A stretch of DNA of 64,000 bases, taken from Comamonas sp. BIGb0124. GTDB lineage: Bacteria; Pseudomonadota; Gammaproteobacteria; Burkholderiales; Burkholderiaceae_C. Positions 38,969 through 48,123 of this stretch are shown piece after piece; positions within the stretch are counted from its first letter, which is position 1; each line of letters begins with the position of its first letter. The DNA lies in the NCBI RefSeq assembly GCF_003752175.1, contig NZ_RJVF01000008.1, forward strand, positions 682,001-746,000. The letters run 5' to 3'. Both the position numbers and the translations under genes were made by a program. The notes under the pieces are model-generated. The model was not told the origin of the DNA. It made no database searches and saw only the letters and a program-made list of their open reading frames with translations.

Positions 38969-39442
38969 ATGGATCAGATCGACGACATCGACAGACGCAT
39001 CCTTCGTGAACTTCAGGTCAATGCGCGGGCGACCTTCGACGAGCTGGCTCCTGCCGTCGGTCTTTCGGCCTCCGCGGTGCTTCGGCGCGTCAAGCGTCTC
39101 GAGGCATCCGGTGTGATCGTGGGTTACCGGGCCGTCATTGCGCCCAAGGCCGTGGGCAAGACACTGCTGGCGTACATCAATGTCCGCCTGGAAAAACACG
39201 GCACCAACGCCCTGCACAGTCCCATGGACCAGTTCCGTGCGTCCGTCCAGGCCTGGCCCGAAGTCATCGACTGCGTGGCGCTCACCGGCGAAATGGATTT
39301 TCTGCTGCGGGTCGTGGTGTCTGACATGGATCACTTCAGCCACTTCATCTCGGAAACGCTGCTGCGCCATCCCGCCGTGCGCGACTGCCGCTCGAGCTTT
39401 GTGCTCGATGCAGTCAAGCGCGATGTGGGACTGCCGATCTGA
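38969..39442 (+). CDS. Lrp/AsnC-family transcriptional regulator
   Basis: Regulator (157 aa) with an N-terminal HTH 'IDDIDRRILRELQVNARATF' and 'VGLSASAVLRRVKRLEASGV', followed by the RAM ligand domain with 'IDCVALTGEMDFLLRVVV'. The G-D/E-M-D 'TGEMDFLL' is the conserved ligand pocket. It is divergent from hppD, so it probably controls tyrosine catabolism in response to an aromatic amino acid (inference). The ATG at 38969 begins 'MDQIDDIDRRIL', the usual Lrp start. The upstream in-frame extension has no ribosome site. Confidence 0.93.
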   Translation: MDQIDDIDRRILRELQVNARATFDELAPAVGLSASAVLRRVKRLEASGVIVGYRAVIAPKAVGKTLLAYINVRLEKHGTNALHSPMDQFRASVQAWPEVIDCVALTGEMDFLLRVVVSDMDHFSHFISETLLRHPAVRDCRSSFVLDAVKRDVGLPI

Positions 39443-39522
39443 CACCATCGGCCGTGGCACAAGGAAGGCAGACGGGACCCGAGCCCCGCGCCTCGGGCCA
39501 CGGCATCACGCCGCGGCGTTAC

Positions 39523-40221
39523 TCACGCCGCATCCGGCTGCGCGTCGGGATGGGCGGACTGGAAAGCCGGCCGTGCGGCGCAGGCCTGGTCGATCGCCAG
39601 CAGACGCGGGCAGCGCGTCAGGTCCACACCGAATCGCCGGGCATTGAACAACTGGGGCACCAGGCAGCAGTCCGCCAGCGTCGGTGCCGAACCGGCGCAG
39701 AAGTCGCCGCCCTGCCCCATCCGCACCACCGTTTCCTCCAGCGACTCCAGTCCCGACTGCATCCAGTGATGCAGCCACTGCTGCTTCGCCGTCTCGGGCA
39801 GCTCCAGCGTCTGGCTCAGGTACTTGAGCACCCGCAGGTTGTTGATCGGGTGGATCTCGCAGGCCACGGCCAGCGCCAGTTGCCGAACCTGTGCACGCTC
39901 CCAGGCCGAGCCCGGCAGCAAGGGCACCTCCGGGTAACGTTCGTCGAGGTACTCGATGATGGCCAGCGACTGCGTCAGCGTGCGGCCGTCCTCGGCATAG
40001 GCGGGCACCAGGCCGAAAGGATTGACCTCGCGATAGGCCGGCGAAAGCTGCTGCCCGCCGTCCTTGAGCAGGTGCACGGGAATCGCCTCGTAATCCAGCC
40101 CCTTGAGTCCCAGCGCGATGCGCACCCGGTACGCAGCCGAACTGCGAAAGTAGGTGTAGAGGCTGCGCGAGCCGTCGTGTGCCGGTGTCCCCGGCCCTGC
40201 GGCCGTGCCGGGCGCCGTCAT
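39523..40221 (-). CDS. maiA: Maleylacetoacetate isomerase (zeta-class GST)
   Basis: Glutathione-dependent cis-trans isomerase (232 aa) of the homogentisate pathway. The thioredoxin-fold N-terminus has 'YTYFRSSAAYRVRIAL' with active-site serines, 'NPFGLVPAY' with cis-Pro, and 'LTQSLAIIEYLDERYP' with the Gln-Ser glutathione contact. The C-terminal helical domain has 'CEIHPINNLRVLKYL'. It overlaps fahA by the ATGA at 40218-40221, so it is last of the hmgA-fahA-maiA operon. Confidence 0.94.
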   Translation of the reverse strand: MTAPGTAAGPGTPAHDGSRSLYTYFRSSAAYRVRIALGLKGLDYEAIPVHLLKDGGQQLSPAYREVNPFGLVPAYAEDGRTLTQSLAIIEYLDERYPEVPLLPGSAWERAQVRQLALAVACEIHPINNLRVLKYLSQTLELPETAKQQWLHHWMQSGLESLEETVVRMGQGGDFCAGSAPTLADCCLVPQLFNARRFGVDLTRCPRLLAIDQACAARPAFQSAHPDAQPDAA

Positions 40222-41489
40222 GGCAGCACCGTCCCGCGCACCTCGCCCAGACCGATGCGGACTGCACCGTCGCGCACGCACCAGCCGCGCAGGATCAGTG
40301 TGTCGCCGTCCTCGAGAAAGGTACGCTGTTCGCCCCCGGGCAGTTGGATCGGCTGTTTGCCACCCACCGTCAGTTCCAGCAGCGAGCCGCATTGGTCGGG
40401 CTGGGGCCCCGACAGCGTGCCCGACCCCAGCAGGTCACCGGGCTGCAGGTTGCAGCCGTTCACCGTGTGGTGCGCGAGCAGTTGCGCGGGTGTCCAGTAT
40501 GCGGCTTCGCGGCTGTTGCCGAGAGTCAGGCGCACGGCAGGCTGGCCCGCCTCGGCCATGCGGCGGGTCTGGATGCTGACCTCCAGCATGATGTCCACCG
40601 CCCCGCTGGCCCGGTTCCCCTCGCTGTCGAGGTAAGGCAGTGGCGCAGGCTCGCCCGCATCGCGCACGAAGGGAGCACGAAAAGGCGCCAGCGCCTCGGC
40701 CGTGACGATCCAGGGCGATACCGTCGAGGCAAAACTCTTGGACAGAAAAGGGCCCAGCGGCTGGTACTCCCAGGCCTGCAGATCGCGCGCCGACCAGTCG
40801 TTGAGCAGGCTCACGCCGAACAGGCGCTCTTCCGCCGCATCCATCGACAGCGGCTCGCCCAATGCATTGCCCTGCGCCACGTAAAAACCCAGTTCGAGTT
40901 CGTAATCCAGACGGCGGCTGGGACCGAAGCTGGGCTCGGCCGCATCCGGTGCCTTCGTCTGTCCACGGGGACGCTTGAACTGCTGCCCGCTCACCCTGAT
41001 CGACGATGCACGTCCGTGATAACCGATCGGCACCCACTTGTAATTGGGCATCAACGGCTGGTCGGGACGGAACAGCCGGCCCACGGCGGTGGCATGGTGG
41101 ATGCCGGTATAGAAATCCGTGTAGTCGCCGATGCGGCAGGGCACCGTCATCTCCGCCTCGCTCTGCGCCAGCAAGAGTTTCGACCACGCCTGGCGCTGCG
41201 CGCTGCCCTCGCGCAAGCCCAGCGAGATCGCACGCCGCAGTTGCAGCCGCTGTTCGGAAGACCAGGACATCAGTTCGTTCAGATCGTCCGTGTCGATCAG
41301 GCCCGTGGCCCGCAGGTCCAGGATCTGGTCGCCGATGGCCACGCCGATGCGCCAGCCTTGTGTGCTGCCCGCCTGCCGGTAGCGCCCGTAGGGCAGATTC
41401 TGGATCGGGAAATCGATCTCCGGCTGCTGTGCCGAGTCAACCCAGCATCGCAGGGCGGGATCGTGGGTGTCGTTGACGGTTGCGCTCAT
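40218..41489 (-). CDS. fahA: Fumarylacetoacetase
   Basis: Splits fumarylacetoacetate into fumarate and acetoacetate, the last step of tyrosine breakdown (423 aa). The N-terminal SH3-like domain has '[12 protein letters not shown]'. The catalytic domain has '[20 protein letters not shown]' (metal Asp and catalytic His), '[15 protein letters not shown]' (metal Glu), '[19 protein letters not shown]' and '[12 protein letters not shown]'. Both ends overlap neighbours by ATGA (hmgA upstream, maiA downstream), indicating strict translational coupling. ATG 41489 is chosen because of the hmgA overlap and the family N-terminus. Confidence 0.96.
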   Translation of the reverse strand: MSATVNDTHDPALRCWVDSAQQPEIDFPIQNLPYGRYRQAGSTQGWRIGVAIGDQILDLRATGLIDTDDLNELMSWSSEQRLQLRRAISLGLREGSAQRQAWSKLLLAQSEAEMTVPCRIGDYTDFYTGIHHATAVGRLFRPDQPLMPNYKWVPIGYHGRASSIRVSGQQFKRPRGQTKAPDAAEPSFGPSRRLDYELELGFYVAQGNALGEPLSMDAAEERLFGVSLLNDWSARDLQAWEYQPLGPFLSKSFASTVSPWIVTAEALAPFRAPFVRDAGEPAPLPYLDSEGNRASGAVDIMLEVSIQTRRMAEAGQPAVRLTLGNSREAAYWTPAQLLAHHTVNGCNLQPGDLLGSGTLSGPQPDQCGSLLELTVGGKQPIQLPGGEQRTFLEDGDTLILRGWCVRDGAVRIGLGEVRGTVLP

Positions 41490-42802
41490 CGTTGCTCCGG
41501 ATTGAAATGTTTTTTGACGTCCAGCCAGCACTGGTGGTAGTTGGCCTGCAGGCCGGAAGAATCCAGCGCGGCACGCGTGGGCCGGATCACATGGCGCGTC
41601 TCGAACATGAAGGCCATGGTCGCATCGACCTTGTGCGCCTGCGTCGTGTCCGCCTTGCTGGCCTTCTCGAAGGTCGCCGCGTCGGGCCCATGCCCGCTCA
41701 TGCAGTTGTGCAGACTCGCGCCGCCCGGCTTGAAGCCGTCGGCCTTCGCATCGTAGACCCCGTGGATCAGCCCCATGAACTCACTGGCGACATTGCGGTG
41801 GAACCATGGCGGCCGGAACGTCTTCTCGGCGACCAGCCAGCGCGGCGGAAACACCACGAAATCGATGGTGTCGACGCCCGGGGTGTCCGAGGGCGACTGC
41901 AGCACCAGAAAGATCGATGGATCCGGATGGTCGTAGCTGATCGATCCGATGGTGTTGAAACGCCGCAAGTCGTACTTGTACGGCGCGAAGTTGCCATGCC
42001 ACGCCACCACGTCGAGCGGCGAATGATCCAGTTTGGCGACCCACAGGTTGCCCATGAACTTGGCCACCAGGTCGAAGTCCCCTTCCACGTCCTCGTACCA
42101 GGCCACGGGTGTCTGGAAATCGCGCGGATTGGCCAGACCGTTGGAGCCGATCACACCCAGATCGGGCAATTGGAACGGTGCACCGTAGTTCTCGCAGACA
42201 TAACCGCGCGAGGCGCCATCGGGCAGCTCGACCCGGAACCGCAGGCCCCGAGGGATCACCACGATCTCCTGTGGCTCGACCTCCAGCACGCCGCATTCGG
42301 TGGCCACGCGCAGGCGCCCCTGCTGCGGCACGATGAGCAGCTCGCCATCCGCATCGTAGAAAAAGCGCGTCATCGACCGATTGGCGCTGTAGATGTGGAT
42401 GGCCGTACCGCTTTGCGCATGGGGATCGCCATTGCCCGCCATGGTCGACAGCCCGGAAATGAAATCGATCGCCTCGCCCTCGGACGGCAGCGGCATCGGA
42501 TCCCAGCGCAACTGGTTGGGCGTGGTCGGCGTTTCGTTGTAATCGGTGCTCAGCCGTCCGTTGTCCATGCGCTCGAACGGCGTATGCGCGGCGCCCGGCC
42601 TCATCCGGTAGAACCACGTGCGGCGGTTCTGGTGGCGCGGCGCGGTAAATGCCGTCCCCGATATCTGCTCGGCATACAGGCCGTAGGGGCACACCTGGGG
42701 CGAATTCCGGCCCACCGGCAATGCCCCCGGCAGGGCCTCGGTCGCCCACTCGTTGGCAAACCCCGACTGGTACGCCAGGGGCTGCTGATCTGCGTTGGTC
42801 AT
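41486..42802 (-). CDS. hmgA: Homogentisate 1,2-dioxygenase
   Basis: Ring-cleaving iron dioxygenase (438 aa) producing maleylacetoacetate from homogentisate. N-terminal '[19 protein letters not shown]' is diagnostic. The C-terminal catalytic half has '[18 protein letters not shown]' with an iron His, '[15 protein letters not shown]' with a second, and '[16 protein letters not shown]'. ATG 42802 follows a strong AAGGAG site. It is first gene of hmgA-fahA-maiA, facing away from a LysR gene across 150 bp that should contain both promoters. Confidence 0.97.
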   Translation of the reverse strand: MTNADQQPLAYQSGFANEWATEALPGALPVGRNSPQVCPYGLYAEQISGTAFTAPRHQNRRTWFYRMRPGAAHTPFERMDNGRLSTDYNETPTTPNQLRWDPMPLPSEGEAIDFISGLSTMAGNGDPHAQSGTAIHIYSANRSMTRFFYDADGELLIVPQQGRLRVATECGVLEVEPQEIVVIPRGLRFRVELPDGASRGYVCENYGAPFQLPDLGVIGSNGLANPRDFQTPVAWYEDVEGDFDLVAKFMGNLWVAKLDHSPLDVVAWHGNFAPYKYDLRRFNTIGSISYDHPDPSIFLVLQSPSDTPGVDTIDFVVFPPRWLVAEKTFRPPWFHRNVASEFMGLIHGVYDAKADGFKPGGASLHNCMSGHGPDAATFEKASKADTTQAHKVDATMAFMFETRHVIRPTRAALDSSGLQANYHQCWLDVKKHFNPEQR

Positions 42803-42952
42803 GTGCTTGTCTCCTTTGTGATCGGGCGTCCGGTGCCGAGGCACACGTCCACCAAGGCGGGCATCCCGTCCATCCACGCAAATTCTGTCGCCGTCGAACT
42901 ATCACGGCAACCATGGCGGCAAAATACAGCCCATTCACCAAATCAATACACC

Positions 42953-43873
42953 ATGACGACCACCCTGCGCGAGATCGATCTCAACCTGCTGGTTGTGCTG
43001 CGCGACCTGATGCAGACCCGCAGCATTTCAGCCACCGCCGTGCGCCTCGGCATGTCTCAGCCGGCGGCCAGCAATGCACTGGCGCGGCTGCGCACCACCT
43101 ATGCCAACGAACTGTTCGTGCGTGCAGGCAACACCATGCAGCCCACGGCACTGGCGATGCAACTGGCGGCCCCCGTCGAAGAGGCCATGGTCTTGCTGCA
43201 ATCCACTTTTGCGCAGCGCGAACAATTCGATCCTGCGCACGACACGCGCCTCTTCAACCTGGCCATGACCGATGTCGGCGAGGTCTACTTCATGCCACGC
43301 CTGATTGCCCATTGCGCCCGGCATGCCCCCTTCGTGCGGCTCAAGGTCATCCAGACCAGCGGGCCCACCCTGCGCCAGGACATGCAGGACGGACGTGTCG
43401 ATCTCGCGCTCGGCCCCTTCGAGGACATGCCCGGAAGCGCCTATCAGCAGCGGCTGTTCGACCAGTCCTGCGTGTGCCTGTTTCGCAGCGACCACCCATT
43501 CGCCAGCCACCCGCCCACGACCGTCGCCGAATACCGCCACGCACGCCATCTGTTCGTCGCCAACGCGGCCAGCCCTTATGTCGAGATCCAGCAACGCATG
43601 GAAAAAGCCGGAATTCATGCCTCCCGGGGCGACCAGGTCTCGAGTTTTCTCTCGGCCCCATTCGTGGTCGCGACATCCGACTGCGTCGTCACCCTGCCCT
43701 TCAAACTGGTCGAGCAGTTTGCGCGGCCTCTCGGTCTGGTCTGGATCCATCCGCCCCTGCGTCTGCCGACCCTGTCGACCCACTGCTTCTGGCATCGGCG
43801 CGTCCACCAGGATGCCGCTCATGCCTGGCTGCGCGCGCAGATCATGGCTCTTTTCGGCGAAACCCGGGACTGA
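42953..43873 (+). CDS. LysR-family transcriptional regulator
   Basis: LTTR (306 aa) with the N-terminal HTH 'REIDLNLLVVLRDLMQTRSI' and 'ATAVRLGMSQPAASNALARL', then a periplasmic-binding-like effector domain ('MTDVGEVYFMPRLI', 'VDLALGPFEDMPGSAYQQRL'). The subgroup with 'MTDVGE' and long substrate domain is NodD/NahR-like, often activating aromatic catabolism. It is divergent from hmgA, the standard arrangement for an LTTR and its target, so homogentisate or a related ring compound is the likely effector (inference). Confidence 0.92.
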   Translation: MTTTLREIDLNLLVVLRDLMQTRSISATAVRLGMSQPAASNALARLRTTYANELFVRAGNTMQPTALAMQLAAPVEEAMVLLQSTFAQREQFDPAHDTRLFNLAMTDVGEVYFMPRLIAHCARHAPFVRLKVIQTSGPTLRQDMQDGRVDLALGPFEDMPGSAYQQRLFDQSCVCLFRSDHPFASHPPTTVAEYRHARHLFVANAASPYVEIQQRMEKAGIHASRGDQVSSFLSAPFVVATSDCVVTLPFKLVEQFARPLGLVWIHPPLRLPTLSTHCFWHRRVHQDAAHAWLRAQIMALFGETRD

Positions 43874-44035
43874 AAAAGTGCGCGGACTTGCATGCCCGAC
43901 GGACGGGGTCGGACACGCCTGCAGCGACAGCTGACAGTTGTTTTTATCCCTTGACCTTGTCCCATATTCGATGCGTTCATGTACACATTCGTAGTAGGAC
44001 AATGCATAGGCATCTCCACCGGAGATAACCGTTGC

Positions 44036-44311
44036 ATGGAAGCTGGAAATCCAATGTTTGTCACCCAGGCTGACCTCGAACGCACTCTGCGCTTCCAAGC
44101 CAGAGGCACCGGCATGTTGCTGGCGCACGCGGCCTTGTTTCTTGCCCCGAGCCAGAAAGAGCAATTCTTCTGCGCCATGTGCGAGCTTGAAGGATTCCTG
44201 GACACCCGCGATTTCGAATGCGGTCTGCGCATGTTCATCGAAACCGCCATCGACGAATTCGAAGCTCACCTCTTCGCACCACCCAAGGACTCCGTCATCA
44301 CGGACGTCTGA
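44036..44311 (+). CDS. Hypothetical protein (91 aa)
   Basis: I do not recognise a family. The protein is soluble and helical, with 'GTGMLLAHAALFLAPSQKEQ' and 'FDTRDFECG'-like acidic stretches (actual 'LDTRDFECGLRMF'), and ends in 'ITDV'. Three in-frame ATGs exist: 43979, 44036 and 44054. 44036 was chosen because GGAG lies upstream, although 13 nt away; 44054 is equally possible. Codon use is less GC3-biased than in metabolic neighbours. It opens the first belt of small genes and is followed by a hairpin (44331-44376). Confidence 0.55.
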   Translation: MEAGNPMFVTQADLERTLRFQARGTGMLLAHAALFLAPSQKEQFFCAMCELEGFLDTRDFECGLRMFIETAIDEFEAHLFAPPKDSVITDV

Positions 44312-44330
44312 TTCCACACGCCAAACGTCG

Positions 44331-44376
44331 AAACCCCATGGCTCAACGCCTCGAGGGTTTTCAGCAGTGGGGTTTT
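44331..44376 (+). terminator. Possible terminator after the 91-aa gene
   Basis: Eight-base arms AAACCCCA and TGGGGTTT, followed by an extra T, enclose a 29-nt loop that itself holds the palindrome CCTCGAGG. The T-tract is short (4), so termination would be weak. Confidence 0.4.
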
Positions 44377-44470
44377 CATATCTTTGGTTCTTGCGTAAAC
44401 CCTAGGCTTTGGAGTCTAAACACGAACGTATTCTTGGTCTCACGCAAACATCTTTCATGGAGACACCGTG

Positions 44471-44614
44471 ATGACCATGACCCTGATCTTCGCAGGACTG
44501 CTCGCTTGGAGCTTGACCGGCATGCTGGTACTCAGCCTGATCCGCGTCGCCGGACGTGCCGACGAGGCCATGGAACAGGCCGCCCTCCGTCGTCACCACA
44601 CGCCCCCGATGTGA
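44471..44614 (+). CDS. Small single-TM protein (47 aa)
   Basis: An unannotated-size gene of 47 codons, ATG 44471 to TGA 44614, with GGAGACACC upstream. The protein has one TM helix at about residues 3-25 ('LIFAGLLAWSLTGMLVLSLI') and a short polar tail with Glu, Arg and two His. No family is recognised. It is supported by a good ribosome site, a clean membrane segment and its place in a belt of similar small genes. Confidence 0.55.
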   Translation: MTMTLIFAGLLAWSLTGMLVLSLIRVAGRADEAMEQAALRRHHTPPM

Positions 44615-44909
44615 GGCATCCGAAGCCGCCCATCCCGGGCGGCAGCGTTCTCGTTCGACCTGGCCTTTGACTGCGGGCTCGAACATCGAAATTCGCCGAC
44701 CGCAAGGCACCAAAAGGCAGCCAACACCGGCTTGGAAGTCGTGCTCACGGCCCCCGCAGAACCCATTCAGCTTTCCGCTTCACCCGAGCCTTCGCGCACG
44801 AGGAAAAACGCCCGCGTCAAAGCCAGGCGTCATTCAAAACCATCTCACGAAAAACGGCATCGCGTCGGAGCCAAACCCGCTCACGACACCGATGCCATCG
44901 CCGTCCGAC

Positions 44910-45059
44910 TCAGCGCACCTCGCCCGTGATCACCTGGGCCGAAGGAGCCTGACGGAACAGAGGTTCACGGTCGTTGCTGTGGTTGTTGAGTACAAACGCC
45001 ACGCTCATCACCGAGGCGACGCCGACCAACCAAACCGATACACGCTGAAACTGTGTCAT
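44910..45059 (-). CDS. Small single-TM protein, HSNxREPLF family, copy 1 (49 aa)
   Basis: A 49-residue protein with a TM helix at about residues 7-25 and the juxtamembrane motif 'NHSNDREPLF' at 26-35. It aligns without gaps over its first 35 residues with the 45-aa protein at 53345-53482 (17 identities: M-T-x-x-Q-R...W-x-V...A-S...F...H-S-N-x-R-E-P-L-F). That conservation in a stretch this short, plus an AGGAGA ribosome site 5 nt before the ATG at 45059, is strong evidence for a real gene. The function is unknown; a membrane-anchored regulator or assembly factor is one possibility. Confidence 0.75.
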   Translation of the reverse strand: MTQFQRVSVWLVGVASVMSVAFVLNNHSNDREPLFRQAPSAQVITGEVR

Positions 45060-45472
45060 TCATGTCTCCTGTAAATCTACTGTTCACATTCTGAACACGA
45101 ACACCCTCATCGCACAAGGGTAAAACTCCTGCATGTTTGACTTATGACAATCATTTTCTGTCTATCCATACGCCGCTTTTGGACAGTTAAACGATTTAGC
45201 TGAGTTCGGTTTCTCCGTGAAATCCCTGATGGCAAGGGATAACCCTTAATTTCATCTCTCCGACATCGCTTGCCCTTGAATCGCCGTCGGCCGACCCTGC
45301 CCGACCCGATCCAGGTTAAGACTCGCCTAAGAATGCGCCACTAGACTTCTCTTCAACCCTCCCCGGCGGGCACCCGATCCTCAGCGATCACACTCCGTCC
45401 TCAACCAGCCCCCGGGTTACGACCCGCTCATTGCGAGCGGGTCTTTTTTTGCCCGATCCACGGCGCTTGCCT
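45060..45472. other. 413-bp intergenic stretch between two minus-strand genes
   Basis: No gene is seen. AT content is higher near 45120-45200, where the promoter of the 49-aa gene (minus strand) is expected. The right half holds a strong plus-strand terminator (45421-45450) that belongs to no visible plus-strand gene, so an unannotated transcript may lie here. Confidence 0.6.
45421..45450 (+). terminator. Strong intrinsic terminator without an upstream gene
   Basis: Nine-base arms GACCCGCTC and GAGCGGGTC enclose the loop ATTGC and are followed by T8. The orientation is plus, yet the nearest plus-strand gene ends 800 bp upstream and the genes on both sides are on the minus strand. It may end a small RNA. 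Confidence 0.88.
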
Positions 45473-46096
45473 TCATTGGCCATAACGCTTCTTGCCCGTC
45501 GGCCCGATGCAATAGCGCCCGCCTCTCGGCCCGGTACAGACTTGCCCTGCAGCGCATGAACACCCTGCGTCTGCAGGCGGATCAGCCGCTGCAGGAGCGG
45601 CTTGACCGGCCTGTGTCGCGGCTCGCGCCTGCCGGCCGGGCCGCCCAGGCTGGGGCTCGGCCGTGGAAGCCATGGAAGCCGCGCGAGGCACTCGAGGCGC
45701 ATCGGCGTCGAGCGATGGGCCGCTCGTCGTCTCCGGTGGCCTTCGGGCAAGCGGGGCATCCGACACCGCACGCGATGGCGCGGTCGCCGGACGCACGCGT
45801 GCAGCGGGCGCGGCGGTCGAGGCGGTCGCGGTGGGACAAGGCGAAACCAGCATTGCAGCCCGCGCCCAGCCGGCTGCATGGTCGGCCTGCACCAACACCC
45901 AGCCATCGACGGGATGACCCGTCCGATAGATTTCACCCTGCACCAGGCGCAACGGGCTTTCGGCCGGCAGGCTGTTGCGGGGCAATGCCTGGTAGGTCAC
46001 GGCGTCCTCGACGGCACACGCCTGCACGGCCCACACCGGGCCGGCGGCCATTGCCCAGAGCAGCAGCATGGCGGCCGCACACCTGTTCGTCGCCAT
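45473..46096 (-). CDS. Secreted protein with C-terminal PBCV-type basic adaptor-like motif
   Basis: A 207-residue exported protein. The signal peptide is 'MATNRCAAAMLLLWAMAAG' ending near 'VWA'. Residues ~25-75 look like an SH3-type module ('IYRTGHPVDGWVLVQADHAAG'). Then comes a long Ala/Pro/Ser-rich linker, and a C-terminal 'CTGPRGGRYCI' followed by 'GPTGKKRYGQ'. The G-P-R-G-G-x-Y ... G-K-K-x-Y pattern matches the PBCV-specific basic adaptor domain seen at the C-terminus of some bacterial nucleases and envelope proteins. ATG 46096 has GGGAGG upstream; the ATG at 46114 overlaps that site. The function is unknown. Confidence 0.72.
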   Translation of the reverse strand: MATNRCAAAMLLLWAMAAGPVWAVQACAVEDAVTYQALPRNSLPAESPLRLVQGEIYRTGHPVDGWVLVQADHAAGWARAAMLVSPCPTATASTAAPAARVRPATAPSRAVSDAPLARRPPETTSGPSLDADAPRVPRAASMASTAEPQPGRPGRQARAATQAGQAAPAAADPPADAGCSCAAGQVCTGPRGGRYCIGPTGKKRYGQ

Positions 46097-46271
46097 CCTG
46101 TCCTCCCGTTTCATGGCCTCGGACGATGATAGTCAGGTCTCAAACCGGCACCGGACAGCAGTGACCGCCACCGGAGCGGCCACCCCATAGCAAACCAATG
46201 GCTTACTGGTGGCAGAGGATGTTTTTAGATACAAACCGGGGACTCACACAGGGAACAGGGAAACAACAAGA

Positions 46272-46475
46272 ATGATCACGTTCACACGCTGCCAATGCCA
46301 TGCATGCGCCTACGAGCGCGTCCCGGCACCTCGCTGGACCAAGATGTTCCGCGCGCGATGCCTTTGCCGCTGCATGGCTTGCAAGAAGCTGGTGATGGTG
46401 CCCAAGAAGCGCCTGCCGCTGCTGCAGAACTCGTGGGCCACCAGCAGCCGGCTCACGCGCTACACCCAGGGTTGA
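46272..46475 (+). CDS. Small Cys-rich zinc-ribbon-like protein, copy 1 (67 aa)
   Basis: A 67-residue basic protein with nine cysteine-type positions in 'CQCHAC' (7-12) and 'CLCRCMACKK' (30-39), followed by 'LVMVPKKRLPLLQ'. It aligns with the 69-aa protein at 56250-56459: C-x-C, Y-x-R, P-x-W-x-K, F, R-x-L-x-R-C-x-x-C and V-P are shared in order with one 1-residue gap. The paired CxC/CxxC spacing suggests a single structural zinc and, with the basic tail, nucleic-acid binding (inference). The start is ATG 46272; the upstream in-frame TTG/GTG extension is not shared with the paralogue. Confidence 0.7.
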   Translation: MITFTRCQCHACAYERVPAPRWTKMFRARCLCRCMACKKLVMVPKKRLPLLQNSWATSSRLTRYTQG

Positions 46476-46600
46476 GCCCAGGCGACGCCGCCCCGGCCAA
46501 CCCCTGTCGCAACGGCTCGCGGATCGAACAGACCGCCGGATTTAAGCCCAGGTTCAGCCTGCCCAGGCAAAGTGGCGGCTTTCGACAACGGGATACAGTC

Positions 46601-46798
46601 ATGTGGCTGCGACATATCGGGATGATTCTGGCCGTGGCATGGCCCCTGGGCGGGCTGGTGGTCTACAGCCTCTCCAGCGCAGCCAGCCGGGCCGATCAGT
46701 GGCAGCAGGTCTCGCCACAGAGCCGCGACGACCTGGGCAACTCGCCGGATGCCCAAGGTCGGCCCGACGACGAACCCGATCAGCCGCCCGTGGACTGA
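46601..46798 (+). CDS. Small membrane protein (65 aa)
   Basis: A 65-residue protein with a TM helix at about residues 5-28 ('GMILAVAWPLGGLVVYSLSS') and an acidic, Pro/Asp-rich tail. No family is recognised. Its final 19 bp overlap the end of the convergent lacI-type gene, which is unusual but possible. It is supported by membrane character and location only; the ribosome site is weak (GGGATA). Confidence 0.45.
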   Translation: MWLRHIGMILAVAWPLGGLVVYSLSSAASRADQWQQVSPQSRDDLGNSPDAQGRPDDEPDQPPVD

Positions 46799-47781
46799 CG
46801 CTCGATCAGCCTGAAGCCCAGATCGTGCACCGTCTGCGCGACCGGCTCGCCACGGCTGCGGCTGACGATGATCTGCGCAGCCAGCCGCCCGATGCCCGGA
46901 CCGTCCACATGCACCGTACTGATGGACGGCACCGTATGGGCCGCGAACTCGGCATCGCCGAAACCGCAGATGGCCAGATCCTGCGGCACGCGCATGCCGC
47001 GGGCCAGAGCCTCGACCATCACCCCTTGCGCCAGGGTGTCCGAGCTGCAGCACACCGCCTGCAGCCCCGGATCCTTCTCGAGCAGTTCGACCAGCGCCCG
47101 CCGTCCCAGCGCCAGGCTGCTGGGGGCCGGGACCACGGCCGTCGGCACGTCCCGGCCCAGCGTGGCCACAAAACCTTCGTGCCTCACCATGGCACGCCGG
47201 TCGCTGCCGGTCGCCACGCCCAGCCGGGTCCAGCCCTTGGACAGGAAGTACCCGGCCACCGCGCTGCCGACCTTGATGTGCGAAAAACCGATCACGCGGT
47301 CCACCGGCCGTTCGGTCAGGTCCCAGGTCTCGACGACCGGGATGCCGGCCTTCTGCAGCCGCTCCCGAGCGCGTTGCGAATGGACGAGTCCGGTCATGAC
47401 GATACCATCGGGCTGCCGGCTGATCATGGCGTTGAGCACCGCCTCTTCCTGCTCATCGTCGTAGCCGGTCTGGCCGACGATCACCTGGTAGCCCAGCTCG
47501 GCCAGCGAGCTCGTGAGCGCCTGCACCGTCGGCAGGAACTGCGACACCGAAAGCGCCGGGACGATCGCGGCGACCATGAGGCTGCGTTTGGACTTCAGCC
47601 CGCCGGCCAGCAGATTGGGGATATACCCGGTGGCCTCGACAGCCTGCTGGACACGCGCCTTGGTCTTGTCGGACACCACATCGGGCCGGCTCAGCGCACG
47701 CGATGCCGTGACCAGCGAAACACCGGCGACGCGCGCGACATCGTGAAGCGTGGCAGCTTTGAAAGAAGGATTGACGCTCAT
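46780..47781 (-). CDS. LacI-family transcriptional repressor (GntR-gluconate/sugar-acid type)
   Basis: Repressor (333 aa) with a canonical LacI HTH 'TLHDVARVAGVSLVTASRAL' and hinge 'IPNLLAGGLKS', then a periplasmic-binding-type effector domain ('VMTGLVHSQRARERL', 'AICGFGDAEFAAHTVPSIST'). The effector region resembles GntR/IdnR-like gluconate regulators. It is divergent from the sugar-acid operon, and two near-identical LacI operators (48021-48042, 48124-48143) lie in the space between, so autoregulation plus operon repression is likely. The effector is predicted to be a hexarate or its dehydration product. Confidence 0.93.
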   Translation of the reverse strand: MSVNPSFKAATLHDVARVAGVSLVTASRALSRPDVVSDKTKARVQQAVEATGYIPNLLAGGLKSKRSLMVAAIVPALSVSQFLPTVQALTSSLAELGYQVIVGQTGYDDEQEEAVLNAMISRQPDGIVMTGLVHSQRARERLQKAGIPVVETWDLTERPVDRVIGFSHIKVGSAVAGYFLSKGWTRLGVATGSDRRAMVRHEGFVATLGRDVPTAVVPAPSSLALGRRALVELLEKDPGLQAVCCSSDTLAQGVMVEALARGMRVPQDLAICGFGDAEFAAHTVPSISTVHVDGPGIGRLAAQIIVSRSRGEPVAQTVHDLGFRLIERQSTGG

Positions 47782-48010
47782 CGAGGACAGGCAAACGGTG
47801 ACAACTGGACCGCAAGGTTAGCACCGGCCCGGCACCTTCATGCCGAAGGCCTGCGAGTCGATGTGTCCATCCCGAACCCGATGCACGGGTCTGCGGGGCA
47901 GCAACAGACCGCCGGCAACACGCCCAGGCACTTTTCGGGGCGGCTTGCACCCCGCCTTGCTACAGGGAATCGACGTATCGGCATGCGGGCAAACCCCGCC
48001 CTGCAGAGGC

Positions 48011-48039
48011 TTGACCCTGAAAAATGGAAACGTTACCAT
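48011..48039 (+). promoter_or_regulatory. Sigma70-like promoter of the sugar-diacid operon
   Basis: -35 TTGACC (48011-48016) and -10 TACCAT (48034-48039) are separated by exactly 17 bp. Operator O1 covers the spacer and the -10, so repressor binding would block RNA polymerase. The start point would be near 48046. Confidence 0.6.
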
Positions 48040-48042
48040 TTT
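48021..48042. promoter_or_regulatory. LacI-type operator O1
   Basis: A 22-bp near-perfect palindrome, AAAATGG-a-AACGTT-a-CCATTTT. The central AACGTT is the dyad core of LacI/PurR-class sites. It overlaps the promoter, and a near-copy (O2) lies 102 bp further (centre to centre). Confidence 0.85.
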
Positions 48043-48123
48043 GTTGTCTGATCCAGACACGGTGAGATCCTCACGTTCCCGAACAATGGCTTAGCTGCAT
48101 GAAAGGTTTTTTCCTTGATGCAG

